47,204 bases of DNA from an uncultured Blautia sp. (GCA_900539525.1 UQCM01000016.1:1-47204); one strand, 5' to 3'. Shown: positions 14,747 to 25,090, counted from the stretch's first letter. Numbers and translations: made by a program. The notes: generated by a model from the sequence alone, not told the origin.

Positions 14747-15096
14747 TGAAGAAATGGTATGATGAAGAATATAGATTTTCAATAGAGGTAACAGGTTTTC
14801 TACGAGGTGACCACACAGAACACCTATGCAGGAATGGTGAAGAAATAGGTGATAAATACACTTGTTCATACGGCTGTCCTGTGAATGAGCAGGGCTATGG
14901 AATATGTTCTAAAATGATGCAGATTCTTTATGGTGATATGCAGGCTATTAGAAGTGGCGGAGATTTAACACTTGTTGGAGGAACGGAACCAAATGTGAAG
15001 GACTATATTTGTCCAGACGGATGTGTATGCTTTCGAATGACAGTCGAAAAGACAGGCGCAGAGAATTTTTACAAAGGTAAGTATTATCAGGAGTAG
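14746..15096 (+). CDS. TIGR04076 family Cys-rich protein
   Basis: 116 residues. The sequence opens MKKWYDEEYRFSIEVTGFLR and contains six or more cysteines spaced as CRNGEEIGDKYTCSYGCP, GICSKMM and ICPDGCVCFRMT, ending NFYKGKYYQE. This layout matches the TIGR04076 family of small proteins, whose function is not known; the cysteines could bind metal or a cluster. The start overlaps the stop of the PfpI remnant (TAATG), so translation is probably coupled. The GyrI-like gene follows 8 bases later. Confidence 0.75.
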   Translation: MKKWYDEEYRFSIEVTGFLRGDHTEHLCRNGEEIGDKYTCSYGCPVNEQGYGICSKMMQILYGDMQAIRSGGDLTLVGGTEPNVKDYICPDGCVCFRMTVEKTGAENFYKGKYYQE

Positions 15097-15103
15097 AGAG
15101 AAA

Positions 15104-15742
15104 ATGGCATTTGATTTCAAGAAAGAATTTAAAGAATTTTACATGCCGAAGAATAAGCCTGAAATAGTGACTGTTCCGAAGGCAAATTACATCGCTGTAA
15201 GAGGAAAAGGTAATCCGAACGAAGAAGGTGGCGAGTACAAGCAGGCGGTTGGCATATTATATGCGATAGCGTATACTTTGAAAATGAGCTATAAGTCAGA
15301 TTATAAGATTGAAGGATTTTTCGAGTATGTAGTCCCGCCATTGGAAGCTTTCTGGTGGCAAGACGGAGTGGATGGCTGTGATTACAGTATAAAAGCTGAA
15401 TTTCATTGGATATCAGTCATCAGACTTCCGGATTTTGTGACAAAGAAGGATTTTGATTGGGCAGTGGAGACTGCATCTGCGAAGAAGAAAATGGACTGTT
15501 CCAGAGCCGAATTCCTTACAGTTGATGAGGGTTTGTGTGTTCAGATTATGCATCACGGACCTTTTGATGATGAGCCCGCAACGGTTGCTATTATGGATAA
15601 ATTTCTTGAAGATCATGGATACCGTAATGACTTTAGCCATGGCAGACTTCACCATGAGATATATATGTCTGATGCAAGAAAGGTTGCTCCTGAGAAGTGG
15701 AAAACTGTAATCAGGCATCCAATATGCAAAAAATCATTCTAA
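15104..15742 (+). CDS. GyrI-like small-molecule-binding domain protein
   Basis: 212 residues. The fold signature is VTVPKANYIAVRGKGNPNEE near the start, a segment KIEGFFEYVVPPLEAFWW, and a second half with FLTVDEGLCVQIMHHGPFDD and HHEIYMSDARKVAPEKWKTV. This is the stand-alone GyrI-like/SOUL-type ligand-binding protein common in Firmicutes, without a DNA-binding domain. Some members bind or hydrolyse cyclopropanoid or other hydrophobic compounds; the ligand here is unknown. GAGAGAAAATGG gives a modest ribosome site, and coupling to the upstream gene is likely. Confidence 0.82.
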   Translation: MAFDFKKEFKEFYMPKNKPEIVTVPKANYIAVRGKGNPNEEGGEYKQAVGILYAIAYTLKMSYKSDYKIEGFFEYVVPPLEAFWWQDGVDGCDYSIKAEFHWISVIRLPDFVTKKDFDWAVETASAKKKMDCSRAEFLTVDEGLCVQIMHHGPFDDEPATVAIMDKFLEDHGYRNDFSHGRLHHEIYMSDARKVAPEKWKTVIRHPICKKSF

Positions 15743-15781
15743 ATGGAATATAGACACTTGACTAAATAGGGAGGAGGTAAA

Positions 15782-16461
15782 ATGAGATTATTGACACTTT
15801 CAGGGAGAACGGCAAAGGAAATCTTACGGGACCCGTTAAATTTGGGATTTGGTCTGGGCTTCCCTCTTGTTCTTTTGCTTTTGCTTTCCGCAATACAGGC
15901 AAATATACCTGTCAGTCTGTTTGAAATTGAAAACCTTACTCCCGGAATTACGGTATTTGGACTTTCCTTTATGACGCTGTTTTCTGCAACTTTAATAGCA
16001 AAAGACAGGGAAAGCGCCCTTTTGCAGCGACTTTACACTACTCCACTGACAGCAGCGGATTTTGTTTTCGGATATGTACTGCCTGTCCTGCCGATCGGGC
16101 TGATGCAGAGCGTGATTTGCTATTTTGCAGCAATGATACTGAGACTTCCCATAACGATTACGATTTTATATGCTGTTTTATTTAACTTGCCGGTAGCCCT
16201 GCTTTTTATTGCTGTGGGTTTGCTGTGTGGAAGTGTGTTCAATACCAAACAAGCGGTATGCTGGCAGAAGCGGTAGCCTGTTTATTGATGATATTGAATC
16301 ACCAGATGTTATTAGCGCAGACTTTGTTTGATTTTGTTTTTGCGTTCATTTTATTGTTTTTATTATATAAAAAAGCAAATTATAAAATGATATACTTTGC
16401 AACTATGGGTGTTGTCACGATTCTGGTATTCTTAGTTGTATATCAACCTTTTTTATTTTGA
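15782..16461 (+). pseudogene. Truncated ABC-2 permease joined to another membrane-protein tail
   Basis: The first 157 residues from ATG 15782 (GGAGG upstream) are the N-terminal part of an ABC-2 type drug-export permease: MRLLTLSGRTAKEILRDP, then LIAKDRESALLQRLYTTPLT and a membrane segment up to GSVFNTKQ. There the frame is lost and stops at 16276. From about 16255 another frame encodes SGMLAEAVACLLMILNHQ and two membrane helices to the stop at 16461. This tail does not look like the missing permease part. No ABC ATPase gene is next to it. The picture is a deletion joining two unrelated membrane-protein genes out of frame; both are probably dead. Confidence 0.65.
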
Positions 16462-16521
16462 AGATGTCAAACTGTAGCTTTCTCTGCAATGGTATTTCTG
16501 ACCAGATAACCGATTTCCTGT

Positions 16522-17916
16522 CTACGACCGATTCAGCGCAGTGAGCAGCTCTGTGCGGTTGGAGCAATCGGTCTTTTTTAAGATGTTCCGGACATGAAAT
16601 TTTACCGTGTTTTCAGATATGAACAATTTCGCAGATATTTCACTGTTGGAAGCACCCTCTATGATAAGATTCAGGACTTCAATTTCCCGTGAAGAAAGAG
16701 CATGCTTTTGAATAAATTCAAGCAGACGTTCTTCCTGACTTGGCATGGGCTGAGGAACAGGCATATAAAGCTTGTTGTAAAGTATGAAGAAAACAACATA
16801 AGTTACAACGAAGCAAATGCTGGCTGCGATTACAAGGGGAATGAGCTTGTCGTTCAGTATGATACCGGTTAGATTGCCCGCTGCATCGCCCAGTCTTCCG
16901 AACATCAATCCGAATCCTGCCATATACAGGAAATCCTCCTTCATCCGGGCAATATCTGAGAATAATACCACGCGAAATACAGCAAGAAATCCGAACAGGC
17001 AATATCCGAGAATCCACAGAACCATACTGATGCCAACCTCACTGGATAAAGCAATCATTGCAAAGGGGAAAAATAAAGCCGCGAGGCAGCTGACGGCTCC
17101 GTACTTTCTGCTCCGATCTCCCACAATTCCGGCAAGAATCAATCCTAACGCATAGAAGGCTCTTGAAAATTCAAGGCTGATTCCTTTGGAAATATCTGCC
17201 ATGGGAAAATAGAATCCGATTCCGCGAGTCAGACTTACCAATACAACGGTTAGCCCGGCCAAAGCAATTGTAGCGGTGGAAGTCGTTTCCTCTGTAAAAG
17301 TGATCTTTTCCAGGGGCGTAAGTTCTTTTTCGACGATGATCATTCCGATTGTAATACAGATGAATATGCCGTACATGATAAGGGCATATCCGGAGCGAAG
17401 AAAACTCGAATGATTCGGCAAGGAAAGCAGCCAGGAGGCTATGCTGGACGCAGCATATGCACCGCCAAAGACAATGGAACGATATTTCTGCTCTACCTGT
17501 GTTGCCAACAAGGTGAGATAAAAGCCCGCAATGATTCCGTGAAACAGATTCATCAGGTATCCGAAGATCAGGATGGACAGCAATTGGTTAGCTAATGCAG
17601 ACAGGCTAATAAATGCAAAGTCTGCTCCTATACAGGCAATAAAGGCGGACTTCTTTGAAAAGAAGTTTCTGTTGTGCTTCAGGGCAATACTGAATAAAAA
17701 TAACCCGGTTGCCTGAAATAAATATCCAATGACCTCTGTGAGCCAGTCCACAGTGGATGATTCAGTAAAATCTAACAAATGATACATCCATGTCAGATAC
17801 CCGGTTGCGGTCCAAAGGAAGCATAATGCAATAATCAGACTACACCGTAGGTTAGTTTTAAGGGTAGTATTTGGATGTCCATTCATTTCCTTCATTTGTT
17901 CTCTACATTTCAACAT
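16522..17916 (-). CDS. Membrane-bound LuxR-family regulator (MFS-like N-terminus)
   Basis: 464 residues from ATG 17916 (GCAGGAG upstream). Residues about 25-385 form twelve hydrophobic segments arranged like a major-facilitator protein, with a loop KELTPLEKITFTEETT in the middle. Residues about 400-460 are a LuxR helix-turn-helix (ALSSREIEVLNLIIEGASNS, then KLFISENTVKFHVRNILKKT). Such fusions are known from Eggerthella and other gut anaerobes, where they control neighbouring genes in response to small molecules. It is divergent from the giant LRR gene and may control it. A perfect 17-base-spaced promoter precedes it. Confidence 0.9.
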   Translation of the reverse strand: MLKCREQMKEMNGHPNTTLKTNLRCSLIIALCFLWTATGYLTWMYHLLDFTESSTVDWLTEVIGYLFQATGLFLFSIALKHNRNFFSKKSAFIACIGADFAFISLSALANQLLSILIFGYLMNLFHGIIAGFYLTLLATQVEQKYRSIVFGGAYAASSIASWLLSLPNHSSFLRSGYALIMYGIFICITIGMIIVEKELTPLEKITFTEETTSTATIALAGLTVVLVSLTRGIGFYFPMADISKGISLEFSRAFYALGLILAGIVGDRSRKYGAVSCLAALFFPFAMIALSSEVGISMVLWILGYCLFGFLAVFRVVLFSDIARMKEDFLYMAGFGLMFGRLGDAAGNLTGIILNDKLIPLVIAASICFVVTYVVFFILYNKLYMPVPQPMPSQEERLLEFIQKHALSSREIEVLNLIIEGASNSEISAKLFISENTVKFHVRNILKKTDCSNRTELLTALNRS

Positions 17917-17964
17917 ATCCGACTCCTGCTTAATGTTTTTTGTGTTTTAACATTTTATTAGCAT

Positions 17965-17993
17965 ATTATACGGTGTTTTCTACAAATTTTCAA
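17965..17993 (-). promoter_or_regulatory. Promoter of the membrane LuxR regulator
   Basis: On the minus strand, TTGAAA (17993-17988), a 17-base spacer and TATAAT (17970-17965) match the sigma-70 consensus almost perfectly. Confidence 0.78.
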
Positions 17994-18016
17994 TCGGCTT
18001 CAATGTGGTATAGGGC

Positions 18017-18038
18017 TACCTATCCTAAAACTACCCCT
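18017..18038. promoter_or_regulatory. Two NarL/LuxR-type heptamers upstream of the LuxR promoter
   Basis: TACCTAT (18017-18023) and TACCCCT (18032-18038) both fit the TACYYMT heptamer bound by NarL-type proteins. They lie 24 to 45 bases upstream of the regulator's -35 box and between the divergent genes. Two matches to a degenerate heptamer in AT-rich DNA can be chance. Confidence 0.3.
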
Positions 18039-18174
18039 TCAAATTTGCTGGTTTTTACAAAACAATCCCTAAGATTAATATAAAAAAGTGGCTGGATCGT
18101 TTAAAATTGTTAAAAAGCACACAATTTCAATAAGGTTTTATGAGAAAGTAAATTTTGGTATTGGAGGGATTTAC

Positions 18175-21100
18175 ATGAAGAGATTCAAAAAGATCATCAG
18201 CGAAATAATGGTATGCGTTATGGCAGCAACCATATTTCCTGTAAGCAGTACGAAGGTATACGCTGCTGAACAGGTAGTTGATAATTTGAAGTACACTGTC
18301 AGCAATGGTACAGCAACGATTACAGGTTACGAAGTAAAACCGGAAGGAGAGCTTACCATACCATCCACAATTGTGGATGGAGATACCACATTAACAGTAA
18401 CAGCCATTGGTAACAATGCATTTAGGGGATGCAGTGATATTACAAAAGTTACACTTCCAGATAGTATTACTACAATCGATGTATATGCTTTTGTCAATTG
18501 CAATAGTCTTAATGATGTGAATTTTGAGGAGGTTACTTCACTTGAAACAATCAAAGGCGGTGCATTTTATAACACCGCATTAACAGAGATTACTATGCCA
18601 TCATCTGTCAAATTGATCGATGGATACAATCCTATGCATTCTCAGGTGGATGGCGCTTTTGAGGAGATTGATACACTTTTAAAAGTTGATTTAAGCAATA
18701 TTTCTTCAGCGGAGTTTGGATTTGGTTTAAACGTATTTGAAAATTGTGATAATCTTAATGAGGTTAAGCTTCCTTCAAATCTGGAATCAATCCCTGGATC
18801 CGTATTTGCATGGTGTCCCAAATTGACTACCATTCATCTGCCTGAATCATTAATTAATATAGGTCGAGAGGCATTTGCATATGATACGTCATTAGACAAT
18901 GTGACGTTTCCTTCAAAGCTTGAAACAATAGACTTTGCTGCTTTTTGGGGTACAGGACTCACAAGTATTGTAATTCCTGAAAATGTGAAATCAATTGGAA
19001 AAAAAGCATTTTCACATTGTAACGATTTAACTTCTGTTGATATATCCGCTATAAAATCTGATACCTTAGTAGCTGAAAACGTGTTCTCGGACTGTGAAAA
19101 ACTAAGCGATGTAAAGCTTTCAGCTGATATGTCATCGATTCCCTATGGTATGTTTGAAAATGATGTTTCATTAAAGAATATATCCATACCAAATGGAATA
19201 AAAACAATTGGTAAGTATTCATTTAATAAAAGTGGTTTATCCGGAACACTCACACTTGCTGACACAATTACAGAGATTGATGAGTATGCTTTCCGGATGT
19301 GTCCAATAGAAAAGTTAGATATAAGTAATTTGAAAGATTTAGAAACCATCAGGCATGGGGTATTTTCTGCATGTACGAGCCTGACAGAGGTCGTATGGCC
19401 ACAAAATGCTGATAAGTTTCATATAGTAAACGGCTTTGATGGTTGTTCGGCTCTTAATGACAATACGATAGCTTCACTTCCTGAATCAGTTACAACGATT
19501 GTAGAGAATGCTTTTGCAAGATGTGGTTTTAAGGAAATAACAATTCCTGCCAGCATAGTTACAATAGAAAAAAATGCATTTGATTATTGTAATACTCTTT
19601 CAGACGTTGCTTTTGAAAAGGACAGCAGATTAGAGAGTATATCAGGTTTTAGTCAATGTTATTCTTTGAAAGATGATGTCGTAAGCAGAATTCCTTCTTC
19701 TGTAACGGAAATAGGAGAGAGGGCTTTTTATGGGGATAAATTTACAAAAATCAATATACCTGAAGGTGTTGAGAATATAGGTTTTGAAGCATTCAAAAAT
19801 ATATATTCTGCTATTGAGATTGTAATTCCTTCTTCTGCGAAGACAATTGGTAAAGAAGCATTTTATAATAATACCGGAATCAATACCATAGAGATAAAAG
19901 AAGGTCTTAAGTCAATTGGAAGTAACGCCTTTTATATGCTTGGCTCAAAGGGAAATCTCTTTGATATCTATGTTCCGGCATCAGTAGAGACGATTGATAG
20001 TAAGGCATTTACAGGTATTGGAAGCACTCTTTCGCCTGTAGATATAACATTTGCTAATAAAGATGTCTGTGGTATGGAAACAGATGCCAATGCATCTGAT
20101 TTTGTATATAATGATAATTATGTTGTATATGACATTTTCTATAATTCTCACCTGAATGTATATGGTATGCCATTAAATAGTGATAATAACACTTCATACC
20201 TTAAGGCACTTTATGATTATAACTATACAGTAAGTAATGATGCGAACTGTGTTTACAAGTACGAAGAGATTTCATCTACAAGCATAAATAACACAATCAT
20301 TGCACAGGTTCCAAAAGGCGCTAAAGTAACAATAACTTCAAACAATAAGGTTAAATATTCAAATGTATTGTCTGATGGAAAGCTTAAGTTTCATGCATTA
20401 GGCGGAGTTAAGACAGCAGTTAACATATCGCTGGATGGTTATTATGATTTAGCATTTATGAAAAATGCCGATGAATTTACTTCAAACTGGAATCTTGGAA
20501 ATATTACCCTGGACAAGTTTAAGCAAATAGAGCAGACGAACACGATGCAGGTTAATTTATCAACTGTAAGTGGTAACATAAATGAATCGTTTCATTCATT
20601 TACATATGAACTGTACTGTGACGGTAAGGCTTTGGAGAGAAATGTTGACTACATGATATCCAAACCATACATCTATATATTAAATGATACGATCAAAGGT
20701 AGTGATAAGCTTCATTTAACGGTGAAACCGGATGAAAGTATGACACTGTCTGAGGCAACGGTAAGCTCAACGCTTGACAACGGAAGCTTTGATGTCATAC
20801 TTGAAGAGCTGGGAGATATTGAGATTACGGTAACCGGAGAATTTTCCGGAAATAATCAGATCATTGTCTTTGACTCGAAAGGAAATATTTGTAACAGTTA
20901 TACTACCTCGAATGATACATTTATTTCTGATAAGATGAAGGCCGGAACATATAGAATGATTGCCTTTAACAGCAACCAGTATTTTGATTCAGTTTCTTCA
21001 GAGTCTGCACTTAGTAATCTGGGCTTTGTAAACGGAAAAGACTATACAGTATCTGAAGTAGAAGTAATCAATAACAATACCGGCAAAATAACGCTTGATG

Positions 21101-24100
21101 TACCGGTTATGAGCACGGAAGGTTTCACATCGATTATCAATGATAAGGGAAACAGCCTGTTTGTTGATTCATCTCAGATCGTTAACCTTTCATTTTATGC
21201 TGAAATCAACTATTCATTTGCGAGTGCTGATAACAATGTGGTACGTATTTTCGTTCCTTCTGACTGTGTTGTTGACAGGATATATAATTATTATGAGGCA
21301 AAAGAAACCGTATGTGAAGCTGTAGGATTTAACAAAGAGAGTAAAGTGATTGATGTACCTGTAAAATCTAAAAACGGTAAATTATATGTATATCTTACTG
21401 CATTAGAGGAAGGTAATTACAGCATATTAGCTTCGGGGATAAACAATTCCCTCTCAGCCCCAATAGGTAACGGAAGCTTTACTGTTCGTGCCATTAAGGT
21501 TGTCAACTCTACAGCAATTGCCGCTAAGAAAAACTGTGTTGCTTATGTTTATACCGCGCCAAAGACAAAAGTTAATCTTATTGTTGAAGAAAGTGGAAAG
21601 GTATACACTGGCAATACGAATGCATTGGGCAAAGCTACAATATCGTATGATTTACCGGATGATGTATATGACGGACAAGATGTAACTGTTACAGTAACGG
21701 CTGAAACAGGCACAGCTTCTACTGATGTTAGTTATTATGATGGCTATGGAAGCGTAGATTCTCTGGCAGCTTACCAGGGACCAAACAAATTCCAGCTAAT
21801 TAAGGATGGCAGGCAGTCAGCCAATTATTATACATATATTTCTGATGGTACAGACAAATATAAGAATTGGACATTTATTGCAAAAGTAAAAAGTAAGTAT
21901 CATACTTCTGATACAGCAAATCTTCTTATGCAAATGATGGATGGAAGCATTCAGGTTCAGCAAATGAAAAAGACCGCAACGAAAGAAAGCGATGGTATTT
22001 TTGAATACACATATACCTGTACATTTGACCTGGCACAGGTTGGTGACCATATATTTGACAGCTCTTTCGTTCCATCATATTTCAATGTGATATATGATGT
22101 ACTTGATTTTGTGGAAGTTCAGAGCAAAAAAGACGATTCAGACATACTTGACAAGAAACTGAAAGCATATACAGGGCCATCAATAAATGCTAAGGAGACA
22201 CTGGAGTACTTCATTAACAAGGATTACAGACTAAGTGATAAAGAATATTTTCATCAGCTTCCATCTGAGACACAGTCATTTATGGTATCATTTGAGACTG
22301 CTATGGAAGAATACTCAAATCTGGTCACAAAAAGTCTGGGACTTACGAAAAATGTTACTGAGTATCGTACGGTAGATGAGATTTGCTCAGAAATGGGTAT
22401 ATACAATGGCGCAGGTGTTACGTACAGCAGTGATAAGATACAAAGCTACAAGGAGGAAGGATATAGAGTTTTGCCTGACTCAAAGATTGCCTACAAGGTA
22501 GTTTCAGCTAAAGAAGTAAAGCCTGTGAATGATGTTAAAGTCGATGACTCTGTGCAGTATTATGAAATAATTACGGAAGAAGGAATATCATGGAACAGTA
22601 ACAGACTTGGTTTTACTACTGAGAGCGATGCAGATATCAGTGTTGTTACACCGGTAAGAAATGCCATTTCGGGATTAGAATCTAATATAGCTGCGGATCA
22701 TCAAACAGACAAAGCGGTTATTGCCAAAGTGTCATCAGATGTAGAAAGTGCAAATGAAATCTTTTGTACACTTAACAAGTCATTATATGAAGATACAGAT
22801 ACACAGGTCTCATATTCTCTGTTAGGACAAGGCAGTATGATAAAAGAGGCAGATAAGATGAACCAGTGGATTCATCTTGAGCGTATCCGTGCAGAGCAGG
22901 AGCTGCAAAGAGCACAGAATGAGCTTGCTAAGATTAAGAGAAAATATCCAAGTCTTACTGTGTGTATAAGTCTGCAGGAAGACTATGTACAAAAATGTCA
23001 GAAAGTGTGTGATGTCTTAAATAATAACAGTATCGGCAAAGGAGCGACTGTTATTGCAGAGGGATTCAGTATATCCAAATTCATTGCAATAAAAAAAGAG
23101 TTTGATGAAATTAAATACAAACTTGCTGAAGCTAAGCTTGAACGGGCAAATTCAATGGCTAAGATTCATTCTTTATCTTATTGTTACAGCGATTATAAAC
23201 CAAAAAGAGATATCACTTACGAAGAGGCACTAAGGATCGTTGAATGTCTCAACAAAGGAATAAAAGTTGATGTAAAGTTAGATCCGTCAGGAATCGTATA
23301 TGAGGCTGTCACAAGTAATACATTGTCGGACGTAACGGCAACAATCTATTATTCAGAAGAGTCAGATGGCAGCAATGCAGTTGTCTGGGATGCACAACCT
23401 TATGATGAGATTAATCCTCAGATTACGAATATAACGGGAGCGTATGCATGGGATGTACCGGAAGGCTACTATCAGGTCAGATTTACAAAGGAAGGTTATG
23501 AGGATGCTGCGACAGAATGGCTTCCGGTTCCTCCAATTCAAGTCAACCTGAAGACTGCAATGATATCAAAGTCTGCACCGGCTATCCTGTCAGCACATGC
23601 TTATCCAGAGTATACAGTGGTTGTATTCAGTCAATACATGGATGCTTCAATGATTCCTGCAGTAACAGGAGGAACAGCAGTATGGACTGACGTGGAAGAA
23701 GGGTATTCCAAAGTACTTCACATTAACAATGCTGTTGCAAAGAAATCCGGAGATACAGTAGATATAACAATAAGCGGTGCAAAGAATTATGCAGGAAAGA
23801 GTATTTCAAAATATTCTAAATCCTTAAAAGTAATTGAAAAACCTGAAAAGCTAATACTAAATTATGATAGTCAGATTTCTCTTGGGTATTATCAGTCTGA
23901 CATTGCTGTTACCGCCAGAGTCGTTGACGCAAATGGAAACGGCATAGAGGGGATCCGTGTAAGTGCCGGAATTTTAAACTCTGATTTCGCGTCAATTACT
24001 GCAGAGGATGGAAATGTTGCAATAACTGATGCTGATGGTATCGCTAAATTCATGTTAGCAACCTTAGATGTACCAATGGCAACTTCTATTACATTTGATG

Positions 24101-25020
24101 TTGTAGGTGCCAATATAAGTAAAAGCATACCTTTACTTATTGATGCCAATAACAAAAAGTCTGCAAGAGTAGTTGTTAAAGTGGGTGATAAGACATTTGA
24201 TGCATCCTCACCAAAGGAAAATTACATCACTGTCGAAAAAGGTACGAAGATGACATTAAGCTGTGATACAGAAGGAGCAGTGATTTATTATACGACAGAT
24301 AATACCTGTCCATGTCAGAACACAGCAGGGAGATATGTATACAAGACTCCTATCATACTTGATAAGAATATTAAGATTCGTATTGCATCCTATGCTGATG
24401 GATTTGATTATAGTGACAGAACGAATATTACAGTAACAGTTAAAGAAAAGACGGATGAAAAACCAACACCTGCACCAGAGCCTGTTCAGGTTTCAGCTAC
24501 AAGTATTCAATCACTGGAGAATACGGGGACATACATAAAAATAACATATAAGAAGGTATCAGGTGTTAGCGGATATTATATATACAGAAAATCTGGTAAA
24601 GGAAGTTTTGAGATGATAGCTGATACAACAAACACATCCTACTCAGATAAAAAAGCTGTAAAGAATGGCACTGAATATCAATATAAGATCGTTGCATATA
24701 AAGAGGCGAATGGTGAAAAAATCACCGCAGAGGCATCTGAGATAAAGTCAATAATCCGTCTTTCAAATGCGTCACTTAAGAGCAAAAAAGTTGTTAAGAA
24801 GTATAAAACTTCAAAAGTTATCAAGTTTACTTTTGCCAGGAATAAATATGCAACCGGATATCAGATAAAATATACAACCGGTAAAAAAACTGTAACTAAA
24901 AAAACTAAGAAGTTGTCATTGACTCTTAAGAAAGTATCTGGTAAGAAAGTTTATATCAGATGCTATAAGACAGTTGGTGGAAAAACTTATACATCAGCCT
25001 GGAAGAAGGTGAAGATTTAG
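18175..25020 (+). CDS. Giant BspA-like leucine-rich-repeat surface protein
   Basis: 2,281 residues from ATG 18175, which has GGAGGG 7 bases upstream and starts a signal peptide (MKRFKKIISEIMVCVMAATI, cleavage near VYA-A at about 30). Residues about 60-620 are tandem LRR_5 repeats of the BspA type, each with a core like NAFRGC.. ITKVTLPDSITTI. A long middle of beta-rich modules follows, then a predicted coiled coil at about 1557-1592 (HLERIRAEQELQRAQNELAK). A chitobiase-C-like module lies at about 2021-2075 (AVIYYTTDNTCPCQNTAG) and an FN3-like module at about 2105-2195. The tail is very basic, ending SAWKKVKI. No LPXTG motif is present. BspA-type proteins mediate adhesion. Codon use is AT-rich, unlike the next gene. 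Confidence 0.9.
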   Translation: MKRFKKIISEIMVCVMAATIFPVSSTKVYAAEQVVDNLKYTVSNGTATITGYEVKPEGELTIPSTIVDGDTTLTVTAIGNNAFRGCSDITKVTLPDSITTIDVYAFVNCNSLNDVNFEEVTSLETIKGGAFYNTALTEITMPSSVKLIDGYNPMHSQVDGAFEEIDTLLKVDLSNISSAEFGFGLNVFENCDNLNEVKLPSNLESIPGSVFAWCPKLTTIHLPESLINIGREAFAYDTSLDNVTFPSKLETIDFAAFWGTGLTSIVIPENVKSIGKKAFSHCNDLTSVDISAIKSDTLVAENVFSDCEKLSDVKLSADMSSIPYGMFENDVSLKNISIPNGIKTIGKYSFNKSGLSGTLTLADTITEIDEYAFRMCPIEKLDISNLKDLETIRHGVFSACTSLTEVVWPQNADKFHIVNGFDGCSALNDNTIASLPESVTTIVENAFARCGFKEITIPASIVTIEKNAFDYCNTLSDVAFEKDSRLESISGFSQCYSLKDDVVSRIPSSVTEIGERAFYGDKFTKINIPEGVENIGFEAFKNIYSAIEIVIPSSAKTIGKEAFYNNTGINTIEIKEGLKSIGSNAFYMLGSKGNLFDIYVPASVETIDSKAFTGIGSTLSPVDITFANKDVCGMETDANASDFVYNDNYVVYDIFYNSHLNVYGMPLNSDNNTSYLKALYDYNYTVSNDANCVYKYEEISSTSINNTIIAQVPKGAKVTITSNNKVKYSNVLSDGKLKFHALGGVKTAVNISLDGYYDLAFMKNADEFTSNWNLGNITLDKFKQIEQTNTMQVNLSTVSGNINESFHSFTYELYCDGKALERNVDYMISKPYIYILNDTIKGSDKLHLTVKPDESMTLSEATVSSTLDNGSFDVILEELGDIEITVTGEFSGNNQIIVFDSKGNICNSYTTSNDTFISDKMKAGTYRMIAFNSNQYFDSVSSESALSNLGFVNGKDYTVSEVEVINNNTGKITLDVPVMSTEGFTSIINDKGNSLFVDSSQIVNLSFYAEINYSFASADNNVVRIFVPSDCVVDRIYNYYEAKETVCEAVGFNKESKVIDVPVKSKNGKLYVYLTALEEGNYSILASGINNSLSAPIGNGSFTVRAIKVVNSTAIAAKKNCVAYVYTAPKTKVNLIVEESGKVYTGNTNALGKATISYDLPDDVYDGQDVTVTVTAETGTASTDVSYYDGYGSVDSLAAYQGPNKFQLIKDGRQSANYYTYISDGTDKYKNWTFIAKVKSKYHTSDTANLLMQMMDGSIQVQQMKKTATKESDGIFEYTYTCTFDLAQVGDHIFDSSFVPSYFNVIYDVLDFVEVQSKKDDSDILDKKLKAYTGPSINAKETLEYFINKDYRLSDKEYFHQLPSETQSFMVSFETAMEEYSNLVTKSLGLTKNVTEYRTVDEICSEMGIYNGAGVTYSSDKIQSYKEEGYRVLPDSKIAYKVVSAKEVKPVNDVKVDDSVQYYEIITEEGISWNSNRLGFTTESDADISVVTPVRNAISGLESNIAADHQTDKAVIAKVSSDVESANEIFCTLNKSLYEDTDTQVSYSLLGQGSMIKEADKMNQWIHLERIRAEQELQRAQNELAKIKRKYPSLTVCISLQEDYVQKCQKVCDVLNNNSIGKGATVIAEGFSISKFIAIKKEFDEIKYKLAEAKLERANSMAKIHSLSYCYSDYKPKRDITYEEALRIVECLNKGIKVDVKLDPSGIVYEAVTSNTLSDVTATIYYSEESDGSNAVVWDAQPYDEINPQITNITGAYAWDVPEGYYQVRFTKEGYEDAATEWLPVPPIQVNLKTAMISKSAPAILSAHAYPEYTVVVFSQYMDASMIPAVTGGTAVWTDVEEGYSKVLHINNAVAKKSGDTVDITISGAKNYAGKSISKYSKSLKVIEKPEKLILNYDSQISLGYYQSDIAVTARVVDANGNGIEGIRVSAGILNSDFASITAEDGNVAITDADGIAKFMLATLDVPMATSITFDVVGANISKSIPLLIDANNKKSARVVVKVGDKTFDASSPKENYITVEKGTKMTLSCDTEGAVIYYTTDNTCPCQNTAGRYVYKTPIILDKNIKIRIASYADGFDYSDRTNITVTVKEKTDEKPTPAPEPVQVSATSIQSLENTGTYIKITYKKVSGVSGYYIYRKSGKGSFEMIADTTNTSYSDKKAVKNGTEYQYKIVAYKEANGEKITAEASEIKSIIRLSNASLKSKKVVKKYKTSKVIKFTFARNKYATGYQIKYTTGKKTVTKKTKKLSLTLKKVSGKKVYIRCYKTVGGKTYTSAWKKVKI

Positions 25021-25090
25021 AGATAATAATGCAAAAGGTGCTGCCGATAGACGGTTAGCCCACATAATGATTCGTTAAGAAAATAACCGT

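Noticed and set aside
18088..18174. Longer N-terminus for the LRR protein
   Set aside because: It would put 29 residues before a clear signal peptide; the GGAGGG at 18162 supports ATG 18175.
18400..20040. LRR-coding region as DNA tandem repeat
   Set aside because: The repetition is at protein level with diverged codons, not a DNA repeat.
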